Positions 32,460 to 40,563 of a DNA stretch of 64,000 nt are shown piece after piece. Positions within the stretch are counted from its first letter, which is position 1, and each line of letters begins with the position of its first letter. Origin of the DNA: Dyella mobilis (GTDB lineage Bacteria > Pseudomonadota > Gammaproteobacteria > Xanthomonadales > Rhodanobacteraceae); contig NZ_JADIKF010000029.1 of assembly GCF_016904945.1 (NCBI RefSeq), forward strand, positions 1 to 64,000. The letters are read 5' to 3'. The translations under genes were made by a program, and so were the position numbers. The notes under the pieces were generated by a model. That model saw only the letters and a program-made list of their open reading frames with translations. It was not told the origin of the DNA and ran no database searches.

Positions 32460-33359
32460 TCAGAGCTGCTTGCTTATCAGCGCCACCATCCAATCCACGA
32501 ACACTCTCAGCCGCGCCGGCATCTGCCGGTGCGACGGATACAGCACCGTCACCGGCAGCGACGGCGGCGGTGTCGCCGGCAAAATCTCCCTCAGCGTTCC
32601 ATTGGCCATGGCATCGGCCACGCGATAGACCGGAAACTGCGCCAATCCCAGCCCCGCTTCGCACGAGGCCAGATAAGCCTCCACACCACTCACCGTGACG
32701 TGTCCCGGCATGGCGATCTCGCGCCGCTTGCGCCCCACCATGAATTCCAGCGGTTCGCTGCGATGGGTAGTGGGCGAAGCCCAGTTCACCGCGTAGTGGC
32801 CGTTCTGCAGTTCCGCCAAGGTTTGCGGCATGCCTTGCTTGCGCACGTAGCCCGCACTGGCCACGGTCATTTGCTGCAGCGTGCCGACTCTTCTGCCCAC
32901 CAGGTTCGAGTCGGGCAATTTGCCCACGCGCAATACGCAATCCACGCCCTCACGCAGCAGATCGACGAAACGGTCGCCGGTGCCGATATCCAGTTCCAGC
33001 GCGGGGTAGCGTGCAAAGAATGCCGGCAATGCGGGAATCAGCCACTGCCGCGCCACGTGCGCCGGCACGTCGATGCGCAGCCGCCCGCGCGGCTGCACGG
33101 CGGCTTCGCGAAAATCCGCTTCGACCGCGTCCATTTCCGCCAGCAGGCGCACGCAATGGCTGTAGTACGCCTCGCCATCGCGGGTGGTGCGCACGCGGCG
33201 GGTGGTTCGCTGCAGCAGTTGCGCACCGAGCCGCGATTCCAACCGCTTGATGGTGTGGGTGACGGTGGCGCGCGGCAGGTTCAGATCGTCGGCCGCGGCC
33301 GTGAAGCTGCCCAGTTCGGCGATCCGGGTGAACAGGCGCATGGCATCGAGGCGGTCCAT
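32460..33359 (-). CDS. LysR-family transcriptional regulator
   Basis: A 299-residue regulator. The winged helix-turn-helix is at about 5-65 (AMRLFTRIAELGSFTAAADDLNLPRATVTHTIKRLE), and the substrate-binding domain starts near RGRLRIDVPAHVARQWLIP. It belongs to the CrgA/PA2758-like clade that often sits divergent from oxidoreductases. Here it is divergent from an aldo/keto reductase with 105 bp between the starts, so it probably controls that gene. Start 33359 (MDRLDAM) is preferred over the frame extension to 33392. Confidence 0.92.
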   Translation of the reverse strand: MDRLDAMRLFTRIAELGSFTAAADDLNLPRATVTHTIKRLESRLGAQLLQRTTRRVRTTRDGEAYYSHCVRLLAEMDAVEADFREAAVQPRGRLRIDVPAHVARQWLIPALPAFFARYPALELDIGTGDRFVDLLREGVDCVLRVGKLPDSNLVGRRVGTLQQMTVASAGYVRKQGMPQTLAELQNGHYAVNWASPTTHRSEPLEFMVGRKRREIAMPGHVTVSGVEAYLASCEAGLGLAQFPVYRVADAMANGTLREILPATPPPSLPVTVLYPSHRQMPARLRVFVDWMVALISKQL

Positions 33360-33464
33360 GGATTGTTTATCCAAATGGAATAGTGATACCAATTATTGAG
33401 TATTTATCTAAGTCGCGCAGCAGCCGAAGATGCGCCATCCTCCACCCCGGCAAGAGATCTCCTC
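33360..33464. promoter_or_regulatory. Divergent promoter region, LysR gene / aldo-keto reductase
   Basis: A 105-bp A/T-rich segment (for example AGTGATACCAATTATTGAGT and ATTTATCTAAG) between divergent starts. It is the expected site for LysR binding (T-n11-A motifs such as ATACCAATTAT are present), but no operator can be assigned securely. Confidence 0.4.
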
Positions 33465-34457
33465 ATGCAGACACGCACACTCGGCAAGAATGGTCCCGTC
33501 GTTTCCGCCCTCGGCCTCGGCTGCATGGGCATGAGCGAGTTCTACGGCTCGCGCGACGATGCCGAATCCATCGCCACCATCCATCACGCGCTCGACCGTG
33601 GCCTCAACCTGCTCGATACCGCCGACGTCTACGGCCCCTTCATCAACGAGGAGCTGGTAGGCAAGGCGCTCAAGGGGCGCCGCGACCAGGTTTTCCTGTC
33701 CACCAAGTTCGGCATCGTGCGCGACCCCAGCGACCCGGCCAGCCGCGGCATCAGCGGCCGTCCGGAATACGTGCGCGCCAGCTGCGACGGCAGCCTGAAG
33801 CGGCTGGGCGTGGATCACATCGACCTTTATTACCAGCATCGGGTGGACCCGAATGTGCCGATCGAGGAAACGGTGGGCGCGATGGCCGAGCTGGTTGCTG
33901 CCGGCAAGGTGCGTTACCTGGGCCTTTCCGAAGCTTCCGCACCGAGCATCGAGCGCGCCAGCAAGGTGCATCGGATCACCGCCCTGCAGAGCGAGCTGTC
34001 GCTGTGGACACGCGATCCGCAAGAGAACGGCACGCTCGCCCTGTGCCGCCAGCTCGGCATCGCACTGGTGGCTTATTCGCCGCTGGGCCGCGGCTTCCTC
34101 ACCGGCGCCATCACCCGTCCGGAAGACTTTGACCAGGACGACTACCGCCGCACCAGCCCGCGTTTCGTCGGCGAGAACTTCGCCCGCAATCTGCAATTGG
34201 TGAAGCAGGTGGAGACGATGGCCCAGGAGAAGGGCTGCACGCCGGCGCAACTGGCCCTGGCCTGGGTGCTGGCGCAGGGCACGGATATCGTGCCGATCCC
34301 CGGCACCAAGCGCCGTTCGCGCCTGGACGAAAACCTCGGTGCGCTGGACGTCGAGCTGAGCCAGGACGACCTGGCTGCGATCGAACGCATCTTTCCGCTG
34401 GAAGCGGTGGCCGGAGAGCGCTATACCGCGATGGGCATGTCGCACGTCAACAAGTAA
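33465..34457 (+). CDS. Aldo/keto reductase
   Basis: A 330-residue NADPH-dependent (alpha/beta)8 oxidoreductase of the AKR13/YakC type. The tetrad is visible: Asp and Tyr in [21 protein letters not shown], Lys in [10 protein letters not shown], His in [16 protein letters not shown]. The cofactor segment [20 protein letters not shown] is near the C-terminus. It reduces aldehydes or ketones; the substrate is unknown. ATG 33465 is the family start. It is probably regulated by the divergent LysR gene. Confidence 0.93.
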   Translation: MQTRTLGKNGPVVSALGLGCMGMSEFYGSRDDAESIATIHHALDRGLNLLDTADVYGPFINEELVGKALKGRRDQVFLSTKFGIVRDPSDPASRGISGRPEYVRASCDGSLKRLGVDHIDLYYQHRVDPNVPIEETVGAMAELVAAGKVRYLGLSEASAPSIERASKVHRITALQSELSLWTRDPQENGTLALCRQLGIALVAYSPLGRGFLTGAITRPEDFDQDDYRRTSPRFVGENFARNLQLVKQVETMAQEKGCTPAQLALAWVLAQGTDIVPIPGTKRRSRLDENLGALDVELSQDDLAAIERIFPLEAVAGERYTAMGMSHVNK

Positions 34458-34496
34458 TCGGGGCTGCGCCGGATCAAACGGGGTTCATCGGATCGA

Positions 34497-34516
34497 AAGC
34501 GCCAAGGAAGGCGCTT
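34497..34516 (+). terminator. Hairpin between the aldo/keto reductase gene and queF
   Basis: AAGCGCC-AAGGAA-GGCGCTT is a perfect 7-bp stem. The following bases (CCCCATTAAAATAG) are only partly T/A rich, so it may also form part of the queF leader. Confidence 0.5.
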
Positions 34517-34534
34517 CCCCATTAAAATAGACCG

Positions 34535-35359
34535 ATGACTTCCCCCGAACACTCCCCGCTCGGCAAGCACACCGTCTACGCCGATCGCTACGATCCGACC
34601 CTGCTGTTCCCGATTCCGCGCCAGGGCAAGCGCGACGAGATCGGCGTGCAGGAACCGCTGCCTTTTCGCGGCGTGGACATCTGGAACGCCTACGAGCTGT
34701 CCTGGCTGGACATGCGCGGCAAGCCGGTGGCTGCCGTGGCGGAATTCCACGTACCGGCCCACTCGCCGAACATCATCGAGTCGAAGTCGTTCAAGCTTTA
34801 TCTCAACGGCTTCGCGCAGGAACCCTTGGCCAGTGCCGCGGCATTGAGTGCATTGCTGCAACAGGATCTGTCCCGCGCCGCCGGCGCGCCGGTGCTGGTG
34901 CACATCCGCGAACCGCGGGCAGCCATGCATGCCTTCGCCGACCTGGAAGGCGAGCTGATCGATGCCCTGCCGATTGCCATCGACGACTACGGCCCGCCCA
35001 AGGCCGATTACCTGCGCGCCGACACGGCCGGCAACGTAGTGGAGGAAACCCTGGTTTCCGACCTGTTGCGCTCCAACTGCCCGGTCACCGGGCAGCCGGA
35101 CTGGGGCAGCGTGCAGATCCGTTACCGTGGCGCACCCATCGATCGCGAGGGATTGCTGCGCTATCTGGTCTCGTTCCGCACGCACAACGAATTCCACGAG
35201 CAATGCGTCGAGCGCATCTTCGTGGACGTGATGAAACACTGTGCGCCGGAACGGCTGAGCGTCTACGCACGCTACACGCGCCGCGGCGGGCTGGACATCA
35301 ATCCCTTCCGCAGCACCGATGCACAGTCGCCGGACAATATCCGCGGCGCGCGGCAGTGA
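34535..35359 (+). CDS. queF: NADPH-dependent 7-cyano-7-deazaguanine reductase
   Basis: A 274-residue long-form (YqcD/E. coli type) QueF that reduces preQ0 to preQ1 in queuosine biosynthesis. Two tunnelling-fold halves are present: the first holds the QueF motif [15 protein letters not shown], the second holds the catalytic Cys in [18 protein letters not shown] and [17 protein letters not shown]. coli QueF has 282 residues. The other queuosine gene in the window, queH, is about 25 kb away. Promoter-like AT-rich DNA (ATTAAAATAGA) precedes the ATG. Confidence 0.96.
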   Translation: MTSPEHSPLGKHTVYADRYDPTLLFPIPRQGKRDEIGVQEPLPFRGVDIWNAYELSWLDMRGKPVAAVAEFHVPAHSPNIIESKSFKLYLNGFAQEPLASAAALSALLQQDLSRAAGAPVLVHIREPRAAMHAFADLEGELIDALPIAIDDYGPPKADYLRADTAGNVVEETLVSDLLRSNCPVTGQPDWGSVQIRYRGAPIDREGLLRYLVSFRTHNEFHEQCVERIFVDVMKHCAPERLSVYARYTRRGGLDINPFRSTDAQSPDNIRGARQ

Positions 35360-35564
35360 AGCGGCGCATCGCCTAAAAACCTGCACCACGTCACATCTCT
35401 TCGCTTTCCGCACCGGCCGGCCGACGCCTCGCCTTTGCCGGGCGGTCGGTTACACTCTGCCGCCCTGGTCATCGGCACTTCAGATCGGTGGCGCTAGCCT
35501 TGCCCACTGGTCCGAATCCGTCGGCCTCCGGTTCTCCTGCTCCCTATTTTTCGGAATTCCGCAC

Positions 35565-36179
35565 ATGAAACTCTCCGCACGTTCCGCCGCCCTGTACAGC
35601 GTCACGTTTGCCGGCCTGCTGGCGCTCAGCGCCTGCGGCAAGAACGAGCAACAGGCTGCGAACCAGCCCGCTTCGCCGAGCACGGCAGCCGCTCCGACCG
35701 CCGCCAGCACCGCAGCCAAGCCGGCCCCGGCCAGCACCGCAGCGCCGGCACCCGCGCCGACGAGCACCGCCGCGGCTCCGGCACATGCAAGCACCACGGC
35801 CGCCGCGCCTGCCGCTGCCGCACCGGCTGCCGACAATGGCTTCCAGGTCAGCGGCATCACGCTGGGCGACGCGGTCAATCCCGACCACAAGGTGCGCAAG
35901 GAAATCACCAGCTTCTCGCCCAGCCAGAAGACCATCTACGTGAGCGTGGACACCACTGGCACGACCGCCGGCGCCACCCTCAGCGCCAAGTGGAGCTACC
36001 TCGAAGGCAACGGCCAGTTGGTCACCAGCACCAGCCAGTCGATCACCGCCGACGGCCCGGCCACCACCACCTTCCGCGTGCAGAACCCGAACCTGTGGCC
36101 GGAAGGCAAGTACAAGGTGGACATCTCGCTCGACGGCAAGGAAGTGCAGAGCAAGTCCTTCGAGGTCAAGAAGGGCTGA
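35565..36179 (+). CDS. Lipoprotein with Ala/Pro/Thr-rich spacer and C-terminal beta domain
   Basis: A 204-residue predicted lipoprotein: signal peptide with lipobox LLALSAC (Cys near 23), then about 75 residues of low-complexity Ala/Pro/Ser/Thr, then a folded domain from about 95 to 204 (GFQVSGITLGDAVNPDHKV to the Lys-rich end) with alternating strands (TIYVSVDTTGTTAGATLSAK, TTTFRVQNPNLWPEGKYKVD). The C-terminal part looks like an Ig-like/CARDB-type sandwich. The spacer would hold the domain away from the membrane. The function is unknown. A strong terminator follows. Confidence 0.78.
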   Translation: MKLSARSAALYSVTFAGLLALSACGKNEQQAANQPASPSTAAAPTAASTAAKPAPASTAAPAPAPTSTAAAPAHASTTAAAPAAAAPAADNGFQVSGITLGDAVNPDHKVRKEITSFSPSQKTIYVSVDTTGTTAGATLSAKWSYLEGNGQLVTSTSQSITADGPATTTFRVQNPNLWPEGKYKVDISLDGKEVQSKSFEVKKG

Positions 36180-36202
36180 GCCTCGCCAACCTGATGTATT
36201 GC

Positions 36203-36228
36203 GGGGCGCCCCGTGGGGCGCCCCTTTT
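36203..36228 (+). terminator. Intrinsic terminator after the lipoprotein gene
   Basis: GGGGCGCC-CCGTGG-GGCGCCCC stem followed by TTTT, 23 bases after the stop codon. Confidence 0.88.
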
Positions 36229-36327
36229 GCTGTGTAGAAAGTCTGCCGATGCACGTCGCGTACAGGGCATCTGCGCCGGAGCAATCCGGCGCAAGTTATT
36301 GCCTGACATGCTTGATGTGGCAACATC

Positions 36328-36617
36328 TTAAGGCGACGCTTATCACGTATCACCGTCGTCATGATGTCTGGAAGGCCCACAGGGTGTGTCGCGCGGCGCA
36401 GGGAAGGCCGTCGCCTTTTCAAGCCGCGCGGCACACCCTGTGGGCCTTCCAGACATCACCCCATCACCTAAAATCAGCAGTTGGGCCAGTCCTGTCTGTC
36501 CGCAGGCCGCAGGGCCGTCGTCTCGACAGACAGCCAGTCTGCCTTCGCCGACGGCCCTGCGGCCTGCGAACAGACAGGACTGGTGACGACGGCGATACGT
36601 GATAAGTGTCGCCTTAA
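36328..36617. repeat. 290-bp three-way-junction palindromic element upstream of mprF
   Basis: Three nested inverted repeats abut each other with no spare base. Outer stem: 36328-36361 with 36584-36617 (34 bp, 2 mismatches, both ends TTAAGGCGAC/GTCGCCTTAA). Hairpin A: 36362-36397 with 36423-36458 (36 bp, 1 wobble-type mismatch) around a 25-base loop. A 27-base single-stranded linker (36459-36485) follows. Hairpin B: 36486-36520 with 36549-36583 (35 bp, 1 mismatch) around a 28-base loop. Each loop holds a further mini-hairpin (AAGGC/GCCTT; CAGAC/GTCTG). No open reading frame, transposase or T-tract is present. As DNA it could extrude a cruciform-like Y; as RNA, on either strand, a stable three-way junction. 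Confidence 0.92.
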
Positions 36618-36643
36618 TGCTGGGGAATCGAGAGAGTCGTAGC

Positions 36644-39247
36644 GTGGAGCAACAAGGCGGGGCCGAAGTCCTTAGCCAGGAAGATGCCCTGAACCGGCAG
36701 GGCCCGGTGTGGCTGCGCCGATTCGGCGGACCGACCCTGTCGGTGCTGATGCTGTGCCTGGCCCTGTGGGCGCTGTACCGGTTGGCCGGCGAGGTGAGCT
36801 ATCACCAGGTCGGCGAATACATGCATCGCCTGCGTCGTGGCCGTATCGGGCAGGCCATCGTGTTGACCGCGCTCGGCTATGCGGTGATGCCGCTCTACGA
36901 TCTGTTCGCACTCGACTCGATCGGCCGCAAGCTGCCGCGGCCGCGCGTGGCGCTGATTTCCTTCATCAGCTACGCCTTCAGCAATACGTTGGGCATGGCC
37001 ATGCTGGTGTCCGGCTCGATCCGCTACCGCTTCTATATCCAGGCCGGCCTGTCGACGATGGAAGTAGCCAAGGTCGTGCTGTTCTGCACGATCAGTTTCT
37101 GGCTCGGCCTGCTTGCCATCACCGGCACGACCCTGCTGCTGGTGCCGCTGCCGCATACCTTGCCGCTGGCTTCGGCGCGCGTGCTGCTGGGCGCGTTGCT
37201 GTGCGCTATCCCTGCGCTGTGGCTGCTCGGCGGCGCTTTGTGGAGGCGGCCGATCCGCGTGTGGCGCTGGGCGCTGCGCTTGCCGCCGATTGAAGTGGGG
37301 CTGCGCCAAATCTTCGTCGGCGCGCTGGATTGGGGCCTGGCCGCCGCCGTGCTTTACGCACTGATGCCCGATGCGATGGTGCTGCATTTCGGCTCGTTCC
37401 TGGCGATCTTCGCGCTGGCGCAAATCGCCGGTCTGATCAGCCACGTGCCGGGCGGATTGGGCGTGTTCGAAGCGGTGATGCTGGCGGGCTTCGGCGCCAC
37501 CGGCAATCACACGCTGTCGGCACCGATCCTCGGCGCGCTGGCCGCGTATCGCGGCGTGTATTACCTGTTGCCTTTGTGCGCGGCGACCGTGGCGGTGGTG
37601 ATTCGCGAAGCGCGCGGATTGCGCCGGGCGGCGCTGCTCTCGCCGTGGTTCAACGGCATCCTGCCACCGTTCTTCGCCGGACTCACCCTGGTATCGGGCG
37701 CGGTGCTGCTGTTCTCCGGCGCCACGGCGGTGTTGCCCGGACGCCTGGAACTGCTCAGCGACCTGTTGCCGCTGCCGGTGCTGGAGGTGTCGCATTTCCT
37801 CAGCAGCGTGATCGGCATGTCGCTGCTGATTCTCGCCCGCGGCCTGCAGCGCAGGCTCGATGCCGCGTACTGGCTCACCTTGGTGTTGCTGGTTGCCGGC
37901 GCCGTGGCACAGTTGCTCAAGGGCATCGACTATGAAGAAGCCCTGTTGCTGATCTTGCTGGCCGTCGCACTGGCGCCGGCGCATCGGCTGTTCTATCGGC
38001 GTGCCTCGCTGTTCGAAGTCACGTTCTCGTTCGGCTGGCTGCTGGCTTGCGCCACGGTGCTGGGCTGCACGGTGTGGCTGGTGTTTTTCAGCTACCAGCA
38101 CGTGGAGTACAGCAGCGACCTGTGGTGGCAGTTCAGTTTCTATCGCGGTAACGCGCCGCGCGCGCTGCGTGCACTGGTCGGCGCCACCGGCGTGGCGCTG
38201 CTGTTTGCGCTCATCACGCTGATCCGCTCGGCGCGCTCGCGCCCCACCTTGCCGGACGAAGCCGAGCTGACGCGCGCGTTGCCGTTGATCAAGCATTACC
38301 ACTCCGCCCAGGCCCATCTGGCTCTGATGGGCGACAAAAGCCTGCTGTTCGACCAGGAAGGCAAAGCCTTCATCATGTACGGCATCGAGGGCCGCAGCTG
38401 GGTGGCGATGGGCGATCCGGTGGGTCACGACGATCGCGCACGGCAGGAACTGGTGTGGACCTTTCGCGAACGCTGCGAACGCGGCGGCGGCTGGCCAGTG
38501 TTCTATCAGGTGGCTCCGGCCGACCTGGATCTCTATCTGGAAGTGGGCATGAGCCTGCTGAAGATCGGCGAGGAAGCGCGCGTAAAACTGGACCAGTTCA
38601 ATCTGGACGGCAAATCGAAGAAGACCTTGCGCGGCACCGTCAACAAGCTGAGCCGCGAAGGCCTGCGCCTGGAAATCGTGCCGACTGCCGATGTCCCCGC
38701 GCTGCTGCCGCAGCTCAAGACGGTCTCCGACGCGTGGCTGCGCGACAAGCGCGTGCGCGAAAAGGGCTTTTCGCTGGGTGCCTTCGACGAGCGCTACCTG
38801 TCGCGCACGCCGATGGCGGTGGTGTGGCAAAACGACAAGCCGATCGCCTTCGCCAACATGTTCCTGTGCGAAAGCATGGAAGAAGCCTCGGTGGACCTGA
38901 TGCGGCAATTGCCGGACGGTCCTGCCGGACTGATGGATTACCTGTTCGTGGAACTGATGGTGTGGGCCAAGGCCCAAGGCTATCGCTGGTTCAATCTCGG
39001 CATGGCGCCGCTGTCGGGGCTGCAGAGCCGGCGCCAGGCGCCGCTGTGGAATCGTTTCGGCGCGCTGGTCTTCGGCCGCGGCGAACGCTTCTATAATTTC
39101 CAGGGCCTGCACCGCTATAAAGACAAGTTCGATCCCGAGTGGGAGCCGCGTTACGTGGCGGTACCCGGCGGCATCGCCCTGCCCATGGTGCTCACCAATG
39201 TCGCCAGCCTGATTTCGGGCGGCCTTACCGGAGTTGTGCGCCGATGA
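36644..39247 (+). CDS. mprF: Bifunctional lysylphosphatidylglycerol flippase/synthetase MprF
   Basis: A multi-spanning membrane protein of 867 residues with the two-part MprF layout. The first ~500 residues hold about 14 hydrophobic helices including the flippase-type motif ISHVPGGLGVFEAVML; the C-terminal ~340 residues form the cytosolic DUF2156 GNAT-like synthetase (GDKSLLFDQEGKAFIMYGIEGRSW... RFYNFQGLHRYKDKFDPEWEPRY). It transfers lysine from Lys-tRNA to phosphatidylglycerol and flips the product, lowering surface charge and raising resistance to cationic peptides. GTG 36644 has AGAGAG seven bases upstream; ATG 36617 and GTG 36599 overlap the palindromic element and lack a ribosome site. 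The stop overlaps acvB by 4 bases (ATGA). Confidence 0.93.
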   Translation: MEQQGGAEVLSQEDALNRQGPVWLRRFGGPTLSVLMLCLALWALYRLAGEVSYHQVGEYMHRLRRGRIGQAIVLTALGYAVMPLYDLFALDSIGRKLPRPRVALISFISYAFSNTLGMAMLVSGSIRYRFYIQAGLSTMEVAKVVLFCTISFWLGLLAITGTTLLLVPLPHTLPLASARVLLGALLCAIPALWLLGGALWRRPIRVWRWALRLPPIEVGLRQIFVGALDWGLAAAVLYALMPDAMVLHFGSFLAIFALAQIAGLISHVPGGLGVFEAVMLAGFGATGNHTLSAPILGALAAYRGVYYLLPLCAATVAVVIREARGLRRAALLSPWFNGILPPFFAGLTLVSGAVLLFSGATAVLPGRLELLSDLLPLPVLEVSHFLSSVIGMSLLILARGLQRRLDAAYWLTLVLLVAGAVAQLLKGIDYEEALLLILLAVALAPAHRLFYRRASLFEVTFSFGWLLACATVLGCTVWLVFFSYQHVEYSSDLWWQFSFYRGNAPRALRALVGATGVALLFALITLIRSARSRPTLPDEAELTRALPLIKHYHSAQAHLALMGDKSLLFDQEGKAFIMYGIEGRSWVAMGDPVGHDDRARQELVWTFRERCERGGGWPVFYQVAPADLDLYLEVGMSLLKIGEEARVKLDQFNLDGKSKKTLRGTVNKLSREGLRLEIVPTADVPALLPQLKTVSDAWLRDKRVREKGFSLGAFDERYLSRTPMAVVWQNDKPIAFANMFLCESMEEASVDLMRQLPDGPAGLMDYLFVELMVWAKAQGYRWFNLGMAPLSGLQSRRQAPLWNRFGALVFGRGERFYNFQGLHRYKDKFDPEWEPRYVAVPGGIALPMVLTNVASLISGGLTGVVRR

Positions 39248-40053
39248 AATTTCGCGTCACCGCGATCGTGATCGTCCTGGCGATCATTGCCGCCCTCGTC
39301 ATCTGGAAGCCCTTTCCCCACCCCAGCCTCGATCAGGCCACGGTCAAGCTGATGCCCGAGGTGGCGGCGCCCGCCGGTCACGACGACGTTCTTGCCGTGT
39401 TCTATTCGGGCGACGGCGGCTGGCGCGACCTCGACAAGGAAATGGGCAAGCGGCTGGTCGCGCGCGGCGTGCCGGTGCTCGGGGTGAGCTGCCTGGATTA
39501 CTACTGGCGCAACCGCTCGCCGGAGCAGTCCGCGCAAGAACTCGACGCCCTGATCACCCAATACACCACGCAATGGCACAAGCAGAAAGTGTGGCTGATC
39601 GGCTTTTCGTTCGGTGCCGACGTGCTGCCCACCATCGTCGACAAGCTGAGCCCTGCCAATCGCGCACGCATCGTGCAGATGGTGCTGCTCTCGCCCAGCC
39701 AGGACGTGAATTTCGAGGTCGAGCTGGAAGGCTACATCACGGCGCGCGAGAACTGGCTCAAGACGCACATCAAGCAAGTCATGCAGTGGATCAATCCGGT
39801 GCCGCACTACCCTGCGCTGCCGCCGATCGTCGCGCTCGACAATAAGCCGCCGCTGATCTGCTACTACGGCAAGGAAGACGGCGACGACACCGTTTGCGAC
39901 GATCCCAAGCTGCCGAAGTGGGTAAAGGTCTACGAAATGCCGGGCGACCATCACTTCAATTACGACTACGACGGCCTCGCCACGCGCATGATCGGCGACC
40001 TTCCCTCCGAAGGCGCGCCGAGCGCGGCACAAAATCCCGCGACGACGCATTAA
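39244..40053 (+). CDS. acvB: AcvB/VirJ-family lysyl-phosphatidylglycerol hydrolase
   Basis: A 269-residue periplasmic alpha/beta-hydrolase with an N-terminal signal anchor (VTAIVIVLAIIAALVIW). VFYSGDGGWRDLDKEMGKRL and the nucleophile motif GFSFGADVLP (Ser near 122) are hallmarks of VirJ/AcvB; the catalytic His lies in PGDHHFNYDYDGLA. AcvB of Agrobacterium hydrolyses lysyl-PG made by LpiA (an MprF homologue), and here too the gene is translationally coupled to mprF by an ATGA overlap. The pair can therefore set the level of lysyl-PG by synthesis and breakdown. Confidence 0.92.
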   Translation: MKFRVTAIVIVLAIIAALVIWKPFPHPSLDQATVKLMPEVAAPAGHDDVLAVFYSGDGGWRDLDKEMGKRLVARGVPVLGVSCLDYYWRNRSPEQSAQELDALITQYTTQWHKQKVWLIGFSFGADVLPTIVDKLSPANRARIVQMVLLSPSQDVNFEVELEGYITARENWLKTHIKQVMQWINPVPHYPALPPIVALDNKPPLICYYGKEDGDDTVCDDPKLPKWVKVYEMPGDHHFNYDYDGLATRMIGDLPSEGAPSAAQNPATTH

Positions 40054-40096
40054 TCGTGCCCTGCACGCATCCATAATAAAAATCACGTGCTGAAAT

Positions 40097-40128
40097 CGTC
40101 GCGAGCCGCCGAAACGCGGCTCGCGACG
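40097..40128. terminator. Perfect hairpin downstream of acvB
   Basis: CGTCGCGAGCCGC and GCGGCTCGCGACG form a perfect 13-bp stem around CGAAAC, 44 bases after the acvB stop. No T-run follows on the plus strand. It is likely an end-of-operon barrier or a repeat. Confidence 0.6.
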
Positions 40129-40273
40129 CATGCGCGCGATTCAGCGAGATCAACGCACGCGACCTCTCTACACGTCGCAGGCACGCAGGATTTACGCTTC
40201 AAGTGATGGAATTGGAAATTGCGCTACACGCATTTCGTGCAAGCGCATTCCTTCAAGCTGAAGAGGTGACGTC

Positions 40274-40489
40274 ATGAATCAAGACACGATCAGGAGCCAG
40301 TGGAAAGAGCTCGCCCCGAACATCAAGCAGCACTGGGGAAAACTCACCGAAGCCGACCTGCAGGCCAAAGAGGGCAGCATGGAATACCTCACCAACAGGG
40401 TCGAGAAGGTTTATGGCATCAGCCACTCCGAAGCTGAAAAACAGGTTCGCGAGTTCGAGAACAAATTGAGCAAGGGTACCCAGCATTGA
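40274..40489 (+). CDS. CsbD-family stress protein, copy 1
   Basis: A 71-residue polar, highly charged protein (MNQDTIRSQWKELAPNIKQHWGKLTEADLQ) of the CsbD/YjbJ family. CsbD proteins are abundant under general stress in many bacteria; the molecular role is unknown. GAGGTGA seven bases before ATG fixes the start. A paralogue with the same leader (GAGGTGA...ATGAATCA) lies at 43446. Confidence 0.92.
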   Translation: MNQDTIRSQWKELAPNIKQHWGKLTEADLQAKEGSMEYLTNRVEKVYGISHSEAEKQVREFENKLSKGTQH

Positions 40490-40504
40490 TGATTTGAAAG
40501 CGAC

Positions 40505-40560
40505 CCCGTGCCGGCCATCGTCGCCGAGCAGCCACGTATCGCGGCTGGCGCGGGGTTTCG
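40505..40560. terminator. Hairpin between convergent csbD and aspartyl-protease genes
   Basis: ACCCCGTGCC can pair with GGCGCGGGGT (one mismatch) across about 35 bases between the two convergent stop codons. T-runs are short. Confidence 0.4.
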
Positions 40561-40563
40561 CGC

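Noticed and set aside
36362..36583. Integron attC sites or paired terminators
   Set aside because: Arms are 35-36 bp with near-perfect pairing, there are no attC R/L boxes or T-runs, and an outer stem joins both hairpins.
36614..39112. Minus-strand frame of about 832 codons opposite mprF
   Set aside because: Gln/Arg/His-rich antisense shadow; mprF on the plus strand has full domain structure.
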